Positions 17,240 through 26,278 are shown, counted from the first letter of the stretch. The stretch: DNA of 64,000 bases from an uncultured Muribaculaceae bacterium (GCA_944321715.1 CALUMJ010000006.1:1-64000); one strand, 5' to 3'. The notes: generated from the sequence alone by a model not told the origin. Translations and numbers: made by a program.

Positions 17240-17360
17240 AACTAATTCAATTTTTTTATTCAATCAATCCCGAGCCTGCAATGCCGGCTCCTACATAATA
17301 AAGATAATCTTTCGGCATTTTTATTCCCTTAAAAATAATTAAAACTAAGATGGTAATTCA

Positions 17361-17544
17361 GAAACTGTTTTGAGATTTTTGTTCGATGGTTTGAGATGGA
17401 TTTTCGAGGCGGTTTTGATTGTTTTTTGAGTAAGTTTAGCAAGCTAAACGTCGAAAAAACAATCAAAACCGGCCGAAAAGACGCTCAAAACATGAACAAA
17501 GAACTCATTATAAAACTATTTCTGTAAAATTTCAAAACAGTTTC
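17361..17544. repeat. 184-bp imperfect inverted repeat (MITE-like)
   Basis: GAAACTGTTTTGA at the left end is inverted as TCAAAACAGTTTC at the right end. GGTTTTGATTGTTTTTT and its inverse AAAAAACAATCAAAACC lie further in, and the centre is GTTTAGC-AA-GCTAAAC (17434-17449). Nearly the whole element can fold into one hairpin. No coding capacity. The long arms and symmetric ends resemble a miniature inverted-repeat element. Confidence 0.7.
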
Positions 17545-17633
17545 TCAATACCTCACACAAAAACTACTTGTCTGCACAGTGGTGGAATAAGCTGCCGCAA
17601 CAGCACCTACCCTTAAAGACAAAACATTTTATT

Positions 17634-17674
17634 GCAGCACGGGGCGAAACTATCGCGCCCTGTGTTGCTTTTTT
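17634..17674 (+). terminator. strong hairpin with U-tract upstream of pullulanase
   Basis: GCAGCACGGGGCG pairs with CGCCCTGTGTTGC, followed by six T. It lies only 15 nt before the TAACTTTG promoter box at 17689-17696, insulating the pullulanase gene from upstream transcription. Confidence 0.75.
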
Positions 17675-17688
17675 GTGAAAAATGTTTG

Positions 17689-17870
17689 TAACTTTGTGGA
17701 GTGCTGTGCCAAAATCGCACGAACCTGTGCTGGAATTGCAACCCAGCCGCATCGTGGGGGCGCACGGCTTCTTTATGGCCCAGCACGACATATCATGGCA
17801 TAAACCTTGTGGCACTAAGCCCGAACACTTATGTTTCACTATATTGTTTATTAAAAAAATTTCTAACGAC
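17689..17870 (+). promoter_or_regulatory. pulA promoter and long 5' leader
   Basis: TAACTTTG at 17689-17696 would give a leader of about 165 nt before the ATG at 17871. The leader contains GC-rich segments around 17745-17770 and an AU-rich end. The reading frame is open through the leader but has no signal-peptide sense, so the internal ATG is preferred. No known riboswitch is recognised. Confidence 0.45.
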
Positions 17871-19904
17871 ATGAACCGAATTGCACTGAAAGTCTGCGCA
17901 GCCTCGTTGGCACTATTGCCGATAGCTGCTGCTCCCGTGGAAATGCAAGCCAATCCAACTGTAACACAATCACAAATGGAAAAGTTTTCAACCTATCCCG
18001 CATACGACGGGAACGACCTCGAACTGACAATCGACCGCAACGGCTATCACTTCTGCCTATGGTCGCCAATGGCCGACAGCGTACGTGTCAACATCTACAA
18101 ACATGGACAAGGTCGTAACTTAGTCACCACATTCCTGCTGCAACCCGATGCAGCAACTGGCACATGGCGTGGTACATCGACCGACAACCTGATGAACCAC
18201 TTCTACACGTTCCAAATACACACAGGCGGAAAATGGCTCGACGAAACTCCTGGCGTGTGGGCCAAGGCCGTGGGTGTCAACGGCAAGCGCGCCGCAATCA
18301 TCGACTTTGAAAAGACCAACCCCGAAGGCTGGGGTGCCGACCACGGGCCCAAGGTTGAAAGCATCACCGATGTCATACTATATGAAATGCACCACCGCGA
18401 CTTCTCGATGCACCACAACTCGGGTATCGTCAACAAAGGCAAGTTTGTGGCAATGCTCGAAGAGGGCACGGTGTCGCTCAACGGGCAGCCGACCGGCATC
18501 GACCACCTCAAGGAATTAGGCGTGACACATGTGCATATATTGCCGTCGTTCGACTACATGAGCGTCGATGAAACGCAACTGCCATCGAACACCTACAACT
18601 GGGGATATGACCCTATCAACTATAACGTTCCCGACGGCTCATACTCGACAAATCCCGCCGACCCATACTGCCGCATACGTGAGATGAAGCAGATGATTAA
18701 GGCTCTGCACGACGCCGGCATAGGCGTGGTGATGGACGTGGTGTATAACCACACGGGTATCACCGAAGGGTCGAACTTTGAGCTCACCGCTCCAGGATAT
18801 TATTACCGCCAACGCCCCGATGGCAGCTATTCCGATGCTTCGGCCTGCGGTAACGAAACTGCCAGCGACCGCCAGCAGATGCGCAATTTCATAGTCAACT
18901 CGGTGAAATACTGGGTGAGCGAATACCATATCGACGGCTTCCGCTTCGACCTGATGGCAATACACGACACCGAAACGATGACACAGGCGGCAGCAGCCAT
19001 CAAGGCTATAAATCCGTCGGCATTCATCTACGGCGAGGGTTGGACGGCCGGCGACTCGCCGCTACCAGTGGAACAACGCGCGCTGAAGGTGAACGTGGCC
19101 AAGATGGAGGGCGTGGCAGTGTTCAGCGACGACATTCGCGATGCCGTGAAAGGCCATTACTCCGACGAAGCCGACCGCGGATTTGCTTCGGGCAAACCCG
19201 GTAACGAGGAAACTGTGAAAATAGGCATCGTGGCATCGACGGCTCACCCACAAGTGGACTACAGCAAGGGCAACAATGCCAAAGTGCCATACGCCACGTC
19301 GCCGCAACAAATCATCAACTATGTTTCATGCCACGACGACCTTTGCCTCACCGACAAGCTCGACATATCGATGAACGGCTGCAGCGAGGCCGAACGCATC
19401 AATGCGGCCAAGCTGGCACAAACCATCGTGTTCACATCGCAAGGCACTCCGTTCATGTTTGCAGGTGAAGAGGTGTTCCGCAACAAGCAACATGTACACA
19501 ACAGTTTCCGTTCGCCCGACTCAATCAACGCCATCGACTGGAATCAAAAGGAGCAATACCGCGAACTGTTTGACTACTACCGCAACCTCATCGCCATGCG
19601 CAAAGCGCACCCGGCATTCCGCCTGCGCACAGCCGACGAAATTGCCCGTCACATCAAGTTTGACGACATCACGGCAAGCAACCTCATTTCTTATTCTATA
19701 ACTGGCAACGCAGGTGGCGACACTTGGAAAGAAATCAAGCTCGTGTTCAACGGTGCAAACGAAGCACAAACGGTGAAAGTGAAAAAAGCCGACTGGACAA
19801 TCGTAGCACAAGACGGCAAGCTCGACATGAACGGCATCGGCACTTCGCGCGGCGGCGAAATATCGGTAGCCCCACACACTGCCCTGATTCTCGTCACAGA
19901 GTAA
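17871..19904 (+). CDS. pulA: type I pullulanase, exported (GH13)
   Basis: 677 residues. The signal peptide spans residues 1-27 (MNRIALKVCAASLALLPIAA, then Ala-rich), indicating export to the periplasm or cell surface. A CBM48-like domain (about 45-140) is followed by a GH13_14 barrel with the pullulanase hallmark YNWGYDP (242-248), motif I DVVYNH (289-294), nucleophile Asp360 in GFRFD, acid/base Glu389 in YGEGW, and motif IV SCHDD. It hydrolyses alpha-1,6 links in pullulan, glycogen or starch. The start at 17871 is chosen because the signal peptide begins there. Confidence 0.92.
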   Translation: MNRIALKVCAASLALLPIAAAPVEMQANPTVTQSQMEKFSTYPAYDGNDLELTIDRNGYHFCLWSPMADSVRVNIYKHGQGRNLVTTFLLQPDAATGTWRGTSTDNLMNHFYTFQIHTGGKWLDETPGVWAKAVGVNGKRAAIIDFEKTNPEGWGADHGPKVESITDVILYEMHHRDFSMHHNSGIVNKGKFVAMLEEGTVSLNGQPTGIDHLKELGVTHVHILPSFDYMSVDETQLPSNTYNWGYDPINYNVPDGSYSTNPADPYCRIREMKQMIKALHDAGIGVVMDVVYNHTGITEGSNFELTAPGYYYRQRPDGSYSDASACGNETASDRQQMRNFIVNSVKYWVSEYHIDGFRFDLMAIHDTETMTQAAAAIKAINPSAFIYGEGWTAGDSPLPVEQRALKVNVAKMEGVAVFSDDIRDAVKGHYSDEADRGFASGKPGNEETVKIGIVASTAHPQVDYSKGNNAKVPYATSPQQIINYVSCHDDLCLTDKLDISMNGCSEAERINAAKLAQTIVFTSQGTPFMFAGEEVFRNKQHVHNSFRSPDSINAIDWNQKEQYRELFDYYRNLIAMRKAHPAFRLRTADEIARHIKFDDITASNLISYSITGNAGGDTWKEIKLVFNGANEAQTVKVKKADWTIVAQDGKLDMNGIGTSRGGEISVAPHTALILVTE

Positions 19905-19921
19905 AACAGGCTTCAATACAC

Positions 19922-19962
19922 AATCGCACCGTAATGGGGGGGCTACCCATTGCGGTGCGATT
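19922..19962 (+). terminator. hairpin after pulA
   Basis: AATCGCACCGTAATGGG and CCCATTGCGGTGCGATT form a 17-bp stem with one mismatch and a 7-nt loop, 17 nt after the stop. It also faces the leftward operon ending at 20019, so it may act in both directions. Confidence 0.7.
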
Positions 19963-20018
19963 CGTTGTTGGCACTCAAACGGTGTTGAATATGTGGCTAC
20001 GGCACGCAACCTTGCGTG

Positions 20019-20417
20019 TTACTTTGTGCGCAGCTCTTCGACGGCATTGCGGAAGACGGTGCGAATTATGCCCATGACATTGAACGTGTGTTCGATGTTT
20101 TGCTTCAGCGACTCCTCGTCGGTGAAATAAAACTCACACGAGGCCGACACGCTCTTGTAGGTGGCATCGATATACACCTTGCCCATCTTCAGCTCACGCG
20201 TCACCTTGTTGCACGCCGTGATTATCAACGCTTCGTCGCCATCGTCCACGTCATAGAACTGCGGCAACAGGAACACCACGTAATGTTCGTCGGCATCGCC
20301 CATCATGGCATAAACATTCTTCAACTGGTAGCGCACCATAAGGTCGCCATCTTCATCAACTTTCGGCTTGAAACCCATATCTTCAAGCACCGATATTACC
20401 ATTTCTTTTTTAGTCAT
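20019..20417 (-). CDS. YbjN-like small protein
   Basis: 132 residues with the alpha/beta order of YbjN / type III secretion chaperone-like proteins: an N-terminal helix ending VLEDMGFKPKVDEDGDLMV, strands ALIITACN and YVVFLLPQ, then long C-terminal helices. No catalytic motif. Its start overlaps the stop of the upstream gene by 4 nt, and both follow the AAA+ ATPase gene. Such proteins may bind partner proteins as adaptors; that role here is inference. Confidence 0.7.
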   Translation of the reverse strand: MTKKEMVISVLEDMGFKPKVDEDGDLMVRYQLKNVYAMMGDADEHYVVFLLPQFYDVDDGDEALIITACNKVTRELKMGKVYIDATYKSVSASCEFYFTDEESLKQNIEHTFNVMGIIRTVFRNAVEELRTK

Positions 20418-20902
20418 AATTCGATTCCTCCATCATTTTCATTTGTTTCTGCATTGTCGTCACTCTCATCGCCGCCATCGGCTTCTGGTGTGTCGGCGGC
20501 TTCGTCGCCATCGTCACTGGCTTTAAGCTCGGCCATAGCCTTCCGTGCAAAATTATACGAGGCCTCAAGGCTAAGTATCATGTGCGACAGCAACATCATC
20601 AGGTCTTCGCCGCCAATCAGCTCCCTCTCATAGAACAGCCACACCCTGCCGCCATATTTGTAACTTTTCACATACTTCATCGACGAATTGATTTTATCCA
20701 CCAGCTTGTAATAGAGCATGTCTTCGCCTTCTTCAAGCTCGTATATTCCCGGAATACAGACGTTGACAAAGTCCTCGTCGTTGTCTGACGGCAGATACAA
20801 GTAGTTAGAACCTTCGTAGTCGAAACCGTAACCAAAATCGTCAATCGGCTCCATCTTGAAGCCCAATGCATCAAATGCATCCAATATTTCGTCTTTAATC
20901 AT
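20414..20902 (-). CDS. YbjN-like protein with acidic tail
   Basis: 162 residues. Residues 1-120 follow the same layout as the next gene (FDALGFKMEPIDDFGYGF, NYLYLPS, VNVCIPGIYEL, then helices). The last 40 residues are a disordered, highly acidic tail rich in Asp, Glu and Asn. It is the second gene of the AAA+ operon, 44 nt downstream of the ATPase gene. The acidic tail could contact the ATPase or nucleic-acid-binding partners. No enzyme motif. Confidence 0.7.
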   Translation of the reverse strand: MIKDEILDAFDALGFKMEPIDDFGYGFDYEGSNYLYLPSDNDEDFVNVCIPGIYELEEGEDMLYYKLVDKINSSMKYVKSYKYGGRVWLFYERELIGGEDLMMLLSHMILSLEASYNFARKAMAELKASDDGDEAADTPEADGGDESDDNAETNENDGGIEL

Positions 20903-20946
20903 GACATTTTGCTTTTATCGTTGTTATACCTTGCGTTTACAATATC

Positions 20947-21924
20947 TTAACGGAAACCTATTTGCATCGACTTCCCCTTTTCGTTGGGGGCAAACTCGCT
21001 GCGTATGCGCTCATACTCGCGCAGGTCGCGGCTGCTCACCGATGGCGACTTTTGCGAAATAGTGACCTCAAGCAGCTCCTGCGTGATTTTCTTGTAGGGC
21101 GAGGTGCGGTCTTTGATTGAAGCATTGAACATCTGGCGCGAGGCCGTCTTCACTATATATGTTATGTCGCTGCAATTATATCCGGCCGTCAAGGTCGCAA
21201 GCCGTTCATAGTCGATGCCCTCGTCGGCGGGCAACTTCGACAATGCCAGCTTGAACAGGCTCATGCGGGCGGCAATATCGGGCATATCCACATATATCAT
21301 CTCGTCGATGCGCCCCTTGCGCAGCACGGCCTTGTCGATGCGTTCGGGGTGGTTGGTGGCGGCAAGCACATAAACGCCGCGCTCGGTGGCGTTGTTGAGC
21401 ATGCACAAGAACTCGTTCACCTCGCCATTCTGGCAATTATTGTCGATTTCGGTGCGGCGAGGCACCATTGCATCGAACTCGTCGAAAAACAGCAACGTCG
21501 GGGCCTTGCGCTCGGCCTTGCGGAACACCTCGCCGATTTTCTCCTGTGTGCCGTGCACCAATGTCGATGCGATGTCGTCGGGAACGACCTTCATGAAATT
21601 GATGCCGACTTCCTCGGCAAGTTTCTCGGCAAAGAAAGTCTTGCCGCAGCCCGTCGGCCCGTAAAACAGCATACTCGGCGGCGTTATGCCGTAGGCCGCC
21701 GCGCACTCCTTGTTGTTCAGTACATTCACAAAGCCCTCGATTACAAATCGCTTCAGTTCGTCCATGCCAGCCACATCGGCAAACCCGTTACCAGTCTTAC
21801 CCTTGACCTCAGGTGCGCTCTTCGACACACTGCTGCCCTGCGCCGGTGCTTTCTCCTCGGTTTTCGCCGGCTTCGCCCCGTTCATCTTTAATAACCATTC
21901 TTTTTCTGCCGTTGTTACATCCAT
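20947..21924 (-). CDS. AAA+ ATPase (CDC48/FtsH-like module)
   Basis: 325 residues. The N-terminal 45 residues are low-complexity (Lys, Ala, Ser) and lack a TM segment or zinc-peptidase domain. The single AAA+ module has Walker A GPTGCGKT (89-96), Walker B LLFFDEFD (Asp148, Glu149), sensor 1 ATN (Asn191), arginine fingers in LRKGRIDE (Arg202 and Arg205) and a C-terminal helical lid (about 225-300). The FADVAGMDELK entry is typical of classical AAA unfoldases. First gene of a leftward operon with two YbjN-like proteins. A remodelling or chaperone role with those proteins as adaptors or substrates is inferred. Confidence 0.88.
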   Translation of the reverse strand: MDVTTAEKEWLLKMNGAKPAKTEEKAPAQGSSVSKSAPEVKGKTGNGFADVAGMDELKRFVIEGFVNVLNNKECAAAYGITPPSMLFYGPTGCGKTFFAEKLAEEVGINFMKVVPDDIASTLVHGTQEKIGEVFRKAERKAPTLLFFDEFDAMVPRRTEIDNNCQNGEVNEFLCMLNNATERGVYVLAATNHPERIDKAVLRKGRIDEMIYVDMPDIAARMSLFKLALSKLPADEGIDYERLATLTAGYNCSDITYIVKTASRQMFNASIKDRTSPYKKITQELLEVTISQKSPSVSSRDLREYERIRSEFAPNEKGKSMQIGFR

Positions 21925-22852
21925 CTTGTGTTCCTCCTTTTGTCGAATTGCGTTTCTTATGAAACATCACGAAGCAGCATTAGCCCCATGCCGCAACACG
22001 TCGCACCCCTCCACAAGCGAGGCATTACCGTGCCGCTTACATAATAAAGAAACAGCAAATGACCGTTTTATTCCAATCGTGATTGATTTTTAACAAACAA
22101 TTAACACTCTCACGGAAGCCCAGCACAACACGCCGCTCCCATAGCGGCACTAAGTTACACCAAATTCCCCACATCTGCAACCCCCAAGCACAATTTCCCC
22201 GAAAAATCACGCTGCACCACAAGTGCCTCCATTTAAAGCGACATTGGAAGCCGCATCAAAACAACAATTACATACATTTGTTGTAGAGCCGTCATACCAT
22301 GGCGGCTCGTTACTACCACATTTACAGCACATTACTATTGCATTCGAGCTATCATCGAGCCGCCATGATATGACAGTGCTGTCCCAATAAAAAATTAACA
22401 TTGTTTCGGAGCAGCGAGCAAGTTACGATTTATCACAATATGGGATATAAGTTGGGCAACATTGCTTCGTTTGCACGAGTTGCCAACATATCTCTATCCA
22501 ATGCAGGGATGCGGCAATGAGAAGCAAGCGTCTATCTCTTATTAGGACGGCTTCGCCGCCCTTGCTACAATTCGTAAGCAATCCATGGCACGGCAGCAAA
22601 CGGACAAATCAAGCCGAAAGTAAAAAGTTGCCCGCACCATTCCACCATGTAACACACATATAATCAAATTGTTACAGTAGATGTTGACGATTTGATTAGG
22701 ACAGCACTGTGCCCGTTCCAGCCTTGCTTAGCAACCAAGTATTCAAATTTGTCACGTGGGAGCAGGGCGCATAGTTGATTGAAAACGTAAGGGATTTGAA
22801 CCATTTCGTAACATTTTGCTAATGCCGCAATATGGGAAACTTGGAGCGGTTT
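21925..22852. other. long non-coding stretch with repeat A copy and decayed DNA
   Basis: No reading frame of convincing content. It contains the presumed AAA+ operon promoter side (21925-22000) and family A repeat copy 2 (22266-22376). From 22377 to 22852 the sequence is degenerate-looking with many stops in every frame and small hairpins such as GGACGGCTTCGCCGCCC near 22548. It is probably the remains of former genes. Confidence 0.4.
22266..22376. repeat. dispersed palindromic repeat, family A copy 2
   Basis: Begins AATTACATACATTTGTTGTA, continues GAGCCGTCATACCATGGCGG and ends CGAGCCGCCATGATATGAC. The reversed copy at 28981-29090 matches it almost base for base over the first 60 nt. Confidence 0.75.
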
Positions 22853-22981
22853 TCAAAATCCTCCGACAAAAAATCGTTCACTAACTACCGTTAAATCAGC
22901 ATTTGGAATACCGATTTCTTTCATTCGCTTAATGCTACAGGCTCCGCCAACGCCAATTATCAATATCCGAGGCTTCCGCAT
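22853..22981 (-). pseudogene. 42-codon remnant with FtsZ/Rossmann-like N-terminus
   Basis: The frame MRKPRILIIGVGGACSIKRM, then KEIGIPNADLTVV, ends at a stop after 42 codons. The IIGVGGA and IGIPNADL segments recall the N-terminal glycine loop of FtsZ-like GTPases or a Rossmann nucleotide fold, with a few residues missing after GVGGA. Everything downstream is lost. It lies 16 nt after the SanA-like gene on the same strand. Assignment is tentative. Confidence 0.35.
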
Positions 22982-22997
22982 AATGTGTCATATTTTG

Positions 22998-23624
22998 TCA
23001 GGAAATACATAATTCGATGAACATTTTTACACGGGCAAGAAATTCGCGGGCGAAGTTCCTGATTCGTGTGATGCGCCGTGCCGGGGTGTGGGCGTTGTAT
23101 GCCACTGGGTGAAGTCCATGGTGTTCGGCAAGGTAGATGGCTCGCTCGTTGTGGTACTGTTGCGATATTATCGTCAGGCTGTCCAAGTGGTAAGTGCGTT
23201 TTGCGTTTATGATTGAATATATGGTGCGAGTGCCGTGGTAGTCGAGCATAATCACGCTGTCGGGAACACCACGGGCGACAAGCGAGTCGCGCATGGCTGC
23301 CAATTCGTTGCAACCATTGCTGCGGCTGGAGTAATCGCCTCCGCTTGCAATCACACGGTCGATTTTGCCGGCATGGTATAGGTCGGCAGTGGCTTTGATG
23401 CGATTGTCGAAATAGTAGTTGTGTATTCCGCGTGGCGTTATTGGCGAAGTGCCAAGCAGCAGCCCCACCTCGTTGTGTGGTACGTCGTCGATGCAATTGA
23501 AAGTCTTTCCCGAGGCATTTGCCGATACCACTGCATAGCACACCACAATTGCGGTGGCTATGGCCGCTATTGCCACGATTGCAGTTGTCAGATACTTATT
23601 GGGCTTGCGCAAGTTTTGTTTCAT
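22998..23624 (-). CDS. SanA/YdcF-like DUF218 membrane protein
   Basis: 208 residues from the ATG at 23624; an in-frame upstream extension lacks sense. One N-terminal TM helix lies at about residues 13-36. The DUF218 domain follows: VGLLLGTSPITPRG, KIDRVIASGGDYSS, and the ERAIYLAEHHGL segment after a conserved SQQYHN motif. The family includes E. coli SanA, linked to envelope barrier function. It is anchored in the inner membrane with the domain outside. It stands alone between decayed DNA and the small gene cluster to the right. Confidence 0.82.
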   Translation of the reverse strand: MKQNLRKPNKYLTTAIVAIAAIATAIVVCYAVVSANASGKTFNCIDDVPHNEVGLLLGTSPITPRGIHNYYFDNRIKATADLYHAGKIDRVIASGGDYSSRSNGCNELAAMRDSLVARGVPDSVIMLDYHGTRTIYSIINAKRTYHLDSLTIISQQYHNERAIYLAEHHGLHPVAYNAHTPARRITRIRNFAREFLARVKMFIELCIS

Positions 23625-23812
23625 TTGAGCTATTGGTGTTACGTGAGTTATGTGGGCTTGAAACGAGATAGGCAATTACGGGGTTACTTTTATAAAAGCA
23701 AAATAACAAGCTACATGATTGCCGAGGATAAAGTTACTGAAATTTTTTGTTCTGTTGATGAGTTTTTTTGTAATAAGAGTTCCGTTTTCGAGGGCGGCTA
23801 ATAGTGTGTACG

Positions 23813-24397
23813 TCAGTTACTGCAAAATCCTTTTATTCGTTTCAGTTTGTCGAATTCATCTTTTACGCATTGGTGCGTATCGAAGAATGAGTCCAAAATT
23901 GATTTCAAGTAATCGTGGGGACTTTCAATGTTTCCATAGAAATAATACACCATGCGGCAATGCACGGCAATAACCTTTTGCTCTTTGTATATTGTGTATA
24001 GGCTTGTGACTGCGGCCTGTTCGTTGGCTTTATTGATGGCTTGCTTCAGAAGTTCAGCATCAGGGTCGTCCAATCTCATTTGCCACCATGCGACATCATA
24101 AATCCAAATGAAACGGCTGTCGTTGCTCGCATTAATCTGAAATACCTCCCCTTGGTATTTGAAGATAATCGTGCCATCTTCATCCGTTTCGTATTGACAG
24201 CCAATATCGCCCAACGCCCTTATCAGCAAATTCCTTGCACGGTTATCTTCTACTTTTATGGCCGCATCGACAGCATCGTTCATCTTGCCGTGTTCCGACT
24301 CCTTCCGCTTGTCATTCTCAATGGCGTAGCCCACCCTGCCGGCTATATAGGCGACAACGACAAGCACCACGCAACCTATTGCAACTTCTAATTCCAT
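23813..24397 (-). CDS. membrane-anchored YbjN-like protein
   Basis: 194 residues. An N-terminal TM helix (residues 5-24) is followed by a charged linker and then a domain (about 50-190) with the same order as the YbjN-like pair at 20019-20902: LIRALGDIGCQYETDEDGTI, strands, then YKEQKVIAVHCRMVYYF and helices. It suggests a second, membrane-tethered form of the same fold 3 kb from the AAA+ operon. Followed upstream by a lipoprotein gene 18 nt away. Confidence 0.65.
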   Translation of the reverse strand: MELEVAIGCVVLVVVAYIAGRVGYAIENDKRKESEHGKMNDAVDAAIKVEDNRARNLLIRALGDIGCQYETDEDGTIIFKYQGEVFQINASNDSRFIWIYDVAWWQMRLDDPDAELLKQAINKANEQAAVTSLYTIYKEQKVIAVHCRMVYYFYGNIESPHDYLKSILDSFFDTHQCVKDEFDKLKRIKGFCSN

Positions 24398-24415
24398 CGA
24401 TTTATTGCTAAGATA

Positions 24416-25075
24416 CTATATATTCATCATTCCTGCTGGTTTGTCATCTTCATCGATAGGGTATGGCCTTTCCAATTCTTTCCATGCTTCATTGTAAATG
24501 CTGTCATTTTCAATCGGGTTTACCACTTTTTTAAGTTTGATTGTTCCAATTATCGAATCGCCCATATCCTGTGCTTTCACCAAATCACGATAATAGAAAT
24601 TCTCATTGAAATAAACCAGGATGTGGGAATCTTGAAGATAGGTGACGAACATTTTTTGAATAATGGTGTCGTTGGACACAAAATTGGCAAAGTATAATAT
24701 ACTTGCCGGATAGCCCCCAACTTCCACACTGTCTATTTCATAAATAAGTTCTGCGCCTCTAATTACACTTCCAAACTTTGCCATTTCTTTTGCTTCATCA
24801 ACGTTCTTCCATTTTATGGGCATGAAAGTCTTAACAATATGAAAGCACACAACATTTCCGTCAGGGTCGAATATATCCACCTCGTTCACAGGCGCATCTA
24901 ATCCTCCCCAATTGGATGAATCGCAAATCCACCCTTCAGGAAAATTGATTGAAAACAGGTCGTTCTCATAAGTTTCGGGAAACGGCTCACCATCGCCCGA
25001 ACTCCGTGCCAGCATAGAACAAGACACTATCCCGGCAACAATCACCCCCATTAACAAAATTCCAATAGCTCTCAT
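24416..25075 (-). CDS. exported lipoprotein of unknown function
   Basis: 219 residues. The signal peptide MRAIGILLMGVIVAGIVSC gives a lipobox cysteine at residue 19. The mature part has the pattern LFSINFPEGW followed by strands, resembling PsbP/Mog1-like lipoproteins (a fold-level guess). The C-terminus is rich in charged residues. It lies 18 nt upstream of the membrane YbjN-like gene and is probably co-transcribed with it. Confidence 0.65.
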   Translation of the reverse strand: MRAIGILLMGVIVAGIVSCSMLARSSGDGEPFPETYENDLFSINFPEGWICDSSNWGGLDAPVNEVDIFDPDGNVVCFHIVKTFMPIKWKNVDEAKEMAKFGSVIRGAELIYEIDSVEVGGYPASILYFANFVSNDTIIQKMFVTYLQDSHILVYFNENFYYRDLVKAQDMGDSIIGTIKLKKVVNPIENDSIYNEAWKELERPYPIDEDDKPAGMMNI

Positions 25076-25086
25076 AACTCTCTATC

Positions 25087-25432
25087 TATTAGTGGTGCGA
25101 TAAAATCATCACTGCATTAGTTACTCATTAATTTATAATCAAATTTTGTAATACTTTGATTTTTTGATTCGAAAATGGTTTATTAGCCATATTGTTTCAA
25201 TGCATCAGGATTGCCATCATTACCCTCCTCTTAGTGACAATGGCAAAAGCGGACACCTAAGACCATTATTCTATCACAGAAGCGACTACACTGACAGAGC
25301 CTCCACCTTGGGAAAACGGACTTAGTGCCTTTTCTAAACAAACAGGACTCATCAATCATCACAAAAAATATCAAAGAACCCTCATTATTTGACGAGTCTT
25401 AAAACCTGCGCAATTTTATCGCACCAGTAATA
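25087..25432. mobile_element. IS-like remnant with 20-bp terminal inverted repeats
   Basis: TATTAGTGGTGCGATAAAAT (25087-25106) and ATTTTATCGCACCAGTAATA (25413-25432) are inverted repeats with one mismatch, enclosing about 306 nt. Inside, an interrupted plus-strand frame ends in RVLKPAQFYRTSN, running into the right repeat as transposase genes often do. It looks like an internally deleted insertion sequence. The family was not identified. Confidence 0.65.
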
Positions 25433-25451
25433 CAACAATATCATTAATAAC

Positions 25452-25820
25452 TCATTCGATTACTGTCTTATAGACAGTTCTGCCTTGTTTGGGATATAAC
25501 GGTGGAAACTCGAAGAAATAAACATTTTTCCCATAGGGACATTTATATTTTATGATATAGCAATCTTTATATTCCACGTTTCTATCCAAGAATTCGTATT
25601 TAATTGTTCGCTCATCTATCTGTTCCTTATCCAAAATCTGATATTCATGTTCCAACATATCAGATAAATGAATGGAAATTTTGTGAAAGAAATCCGACTG
25701 ATAAATATAACCAGAGCATTTTGTTTCACCAGAATTGCCTTTGCCAACAATTTCAAATCTTTGAGGAAACCCGTTTATTGCAAATAACGACAAAAACAAT
25801 AGAAATAGAATCTTCTTCAT
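25452..25820 (-). CDS. small exported protein
   Basis: 122 residues starting MKKILFLLFLSLFAINGFPQ, a typical signal peptide with cleavage after Gly-Phe-Pro-Gln or nearby; the longer frame upstream lacks sense. The mature part is beta-rich with several cysteines (KCSGYIYQ, DCYIIKYKC), possibly disulfide-bonded in the periplasm. Family unknown. It lies 11 nt downstream of the next exported-protein gene. Confidence 0.6.
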   Translation of the reverse strand: MKKILFLLFLSLFAINGFPQRFEIVGKGNSGETKCSGYIYQSDFFHKISIHLSDMLEHEYQILDKEQIDERTIKYEFLDRNVEYKDCYIIKYKCPYGKNVYFFEFPPLYPKQGRTVYKTVIE

Positions 25821-25831
25821 ACCGTATTTTT

Positions 25832-26278
25832 TTAAAAGAAAACAGTTCCCAAAGTACCTATATAAACCTGATATGCACAAGCTCGTTTTATTTGTTCTGG
25901 TACATCATATCCTATTGGAGATGCATAATAGGTCATATCATTCCACATTTGACCATCCCAATATGCACAAACCACAACCTGATTCTTGTTTACACCCGAA
26001 ACCCCAATCTTTAATTTTATGGAATAAAATTGACCTGCATAAAGATATATTCCATTGACAATTTGAACATTCTGCGGACTTACTTTCTGCATGAACTTAT
26101 TAGGGTCTATCACATCATATTGGGTTACATCGCTATTATAACTTCCGCCAGAAGGCTGTTGCTTTTGCGTAGTTTGCGTTGAAACAGCTTTATAGGTAGT
26201 AAAGAAATCATCATAAGATTGGCTATAAGCTACTATGCCAATCAATGCGAATACTAAAATGAAAATTGTACGTTTCAT
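25832..26278 (-). CDS. small exported protein
   Basis: 148 residues. Signal peptide MKRTIFILVFALIGIVAYSQ ends in the Ala-Tyr-Ser-Gln site common in Bacteroidetes. The mature region begins with a Gln/Thr/Ser linker and then a beta-type domain (YLYAGQFYSIKLKIGVSG, VCAYWDGQMW). Unknown family. Probably forms a two-gene unit with the preceding entry. Confidence 0.6.
   Translation of the reverse strand: MKRTIFILVFALIGIVAYSQSYDDFFTTYKAVSTQTTQKQQPSGGSYNSDVTQYDVIDPNKFMQKVSPQNVQIVNGIYLYAGQFYSIKLKIGVSGVNKNQVVVCAYWDGQMWNDMTYYASPIGYDVPEQIKRACAYQVYIGTLGTVFF

Noticed and set aside
17697..17870. Known riboswitch in the pullulanase leader
   Set aside because: No conserved core of any riboswitch class could be identified by eye.
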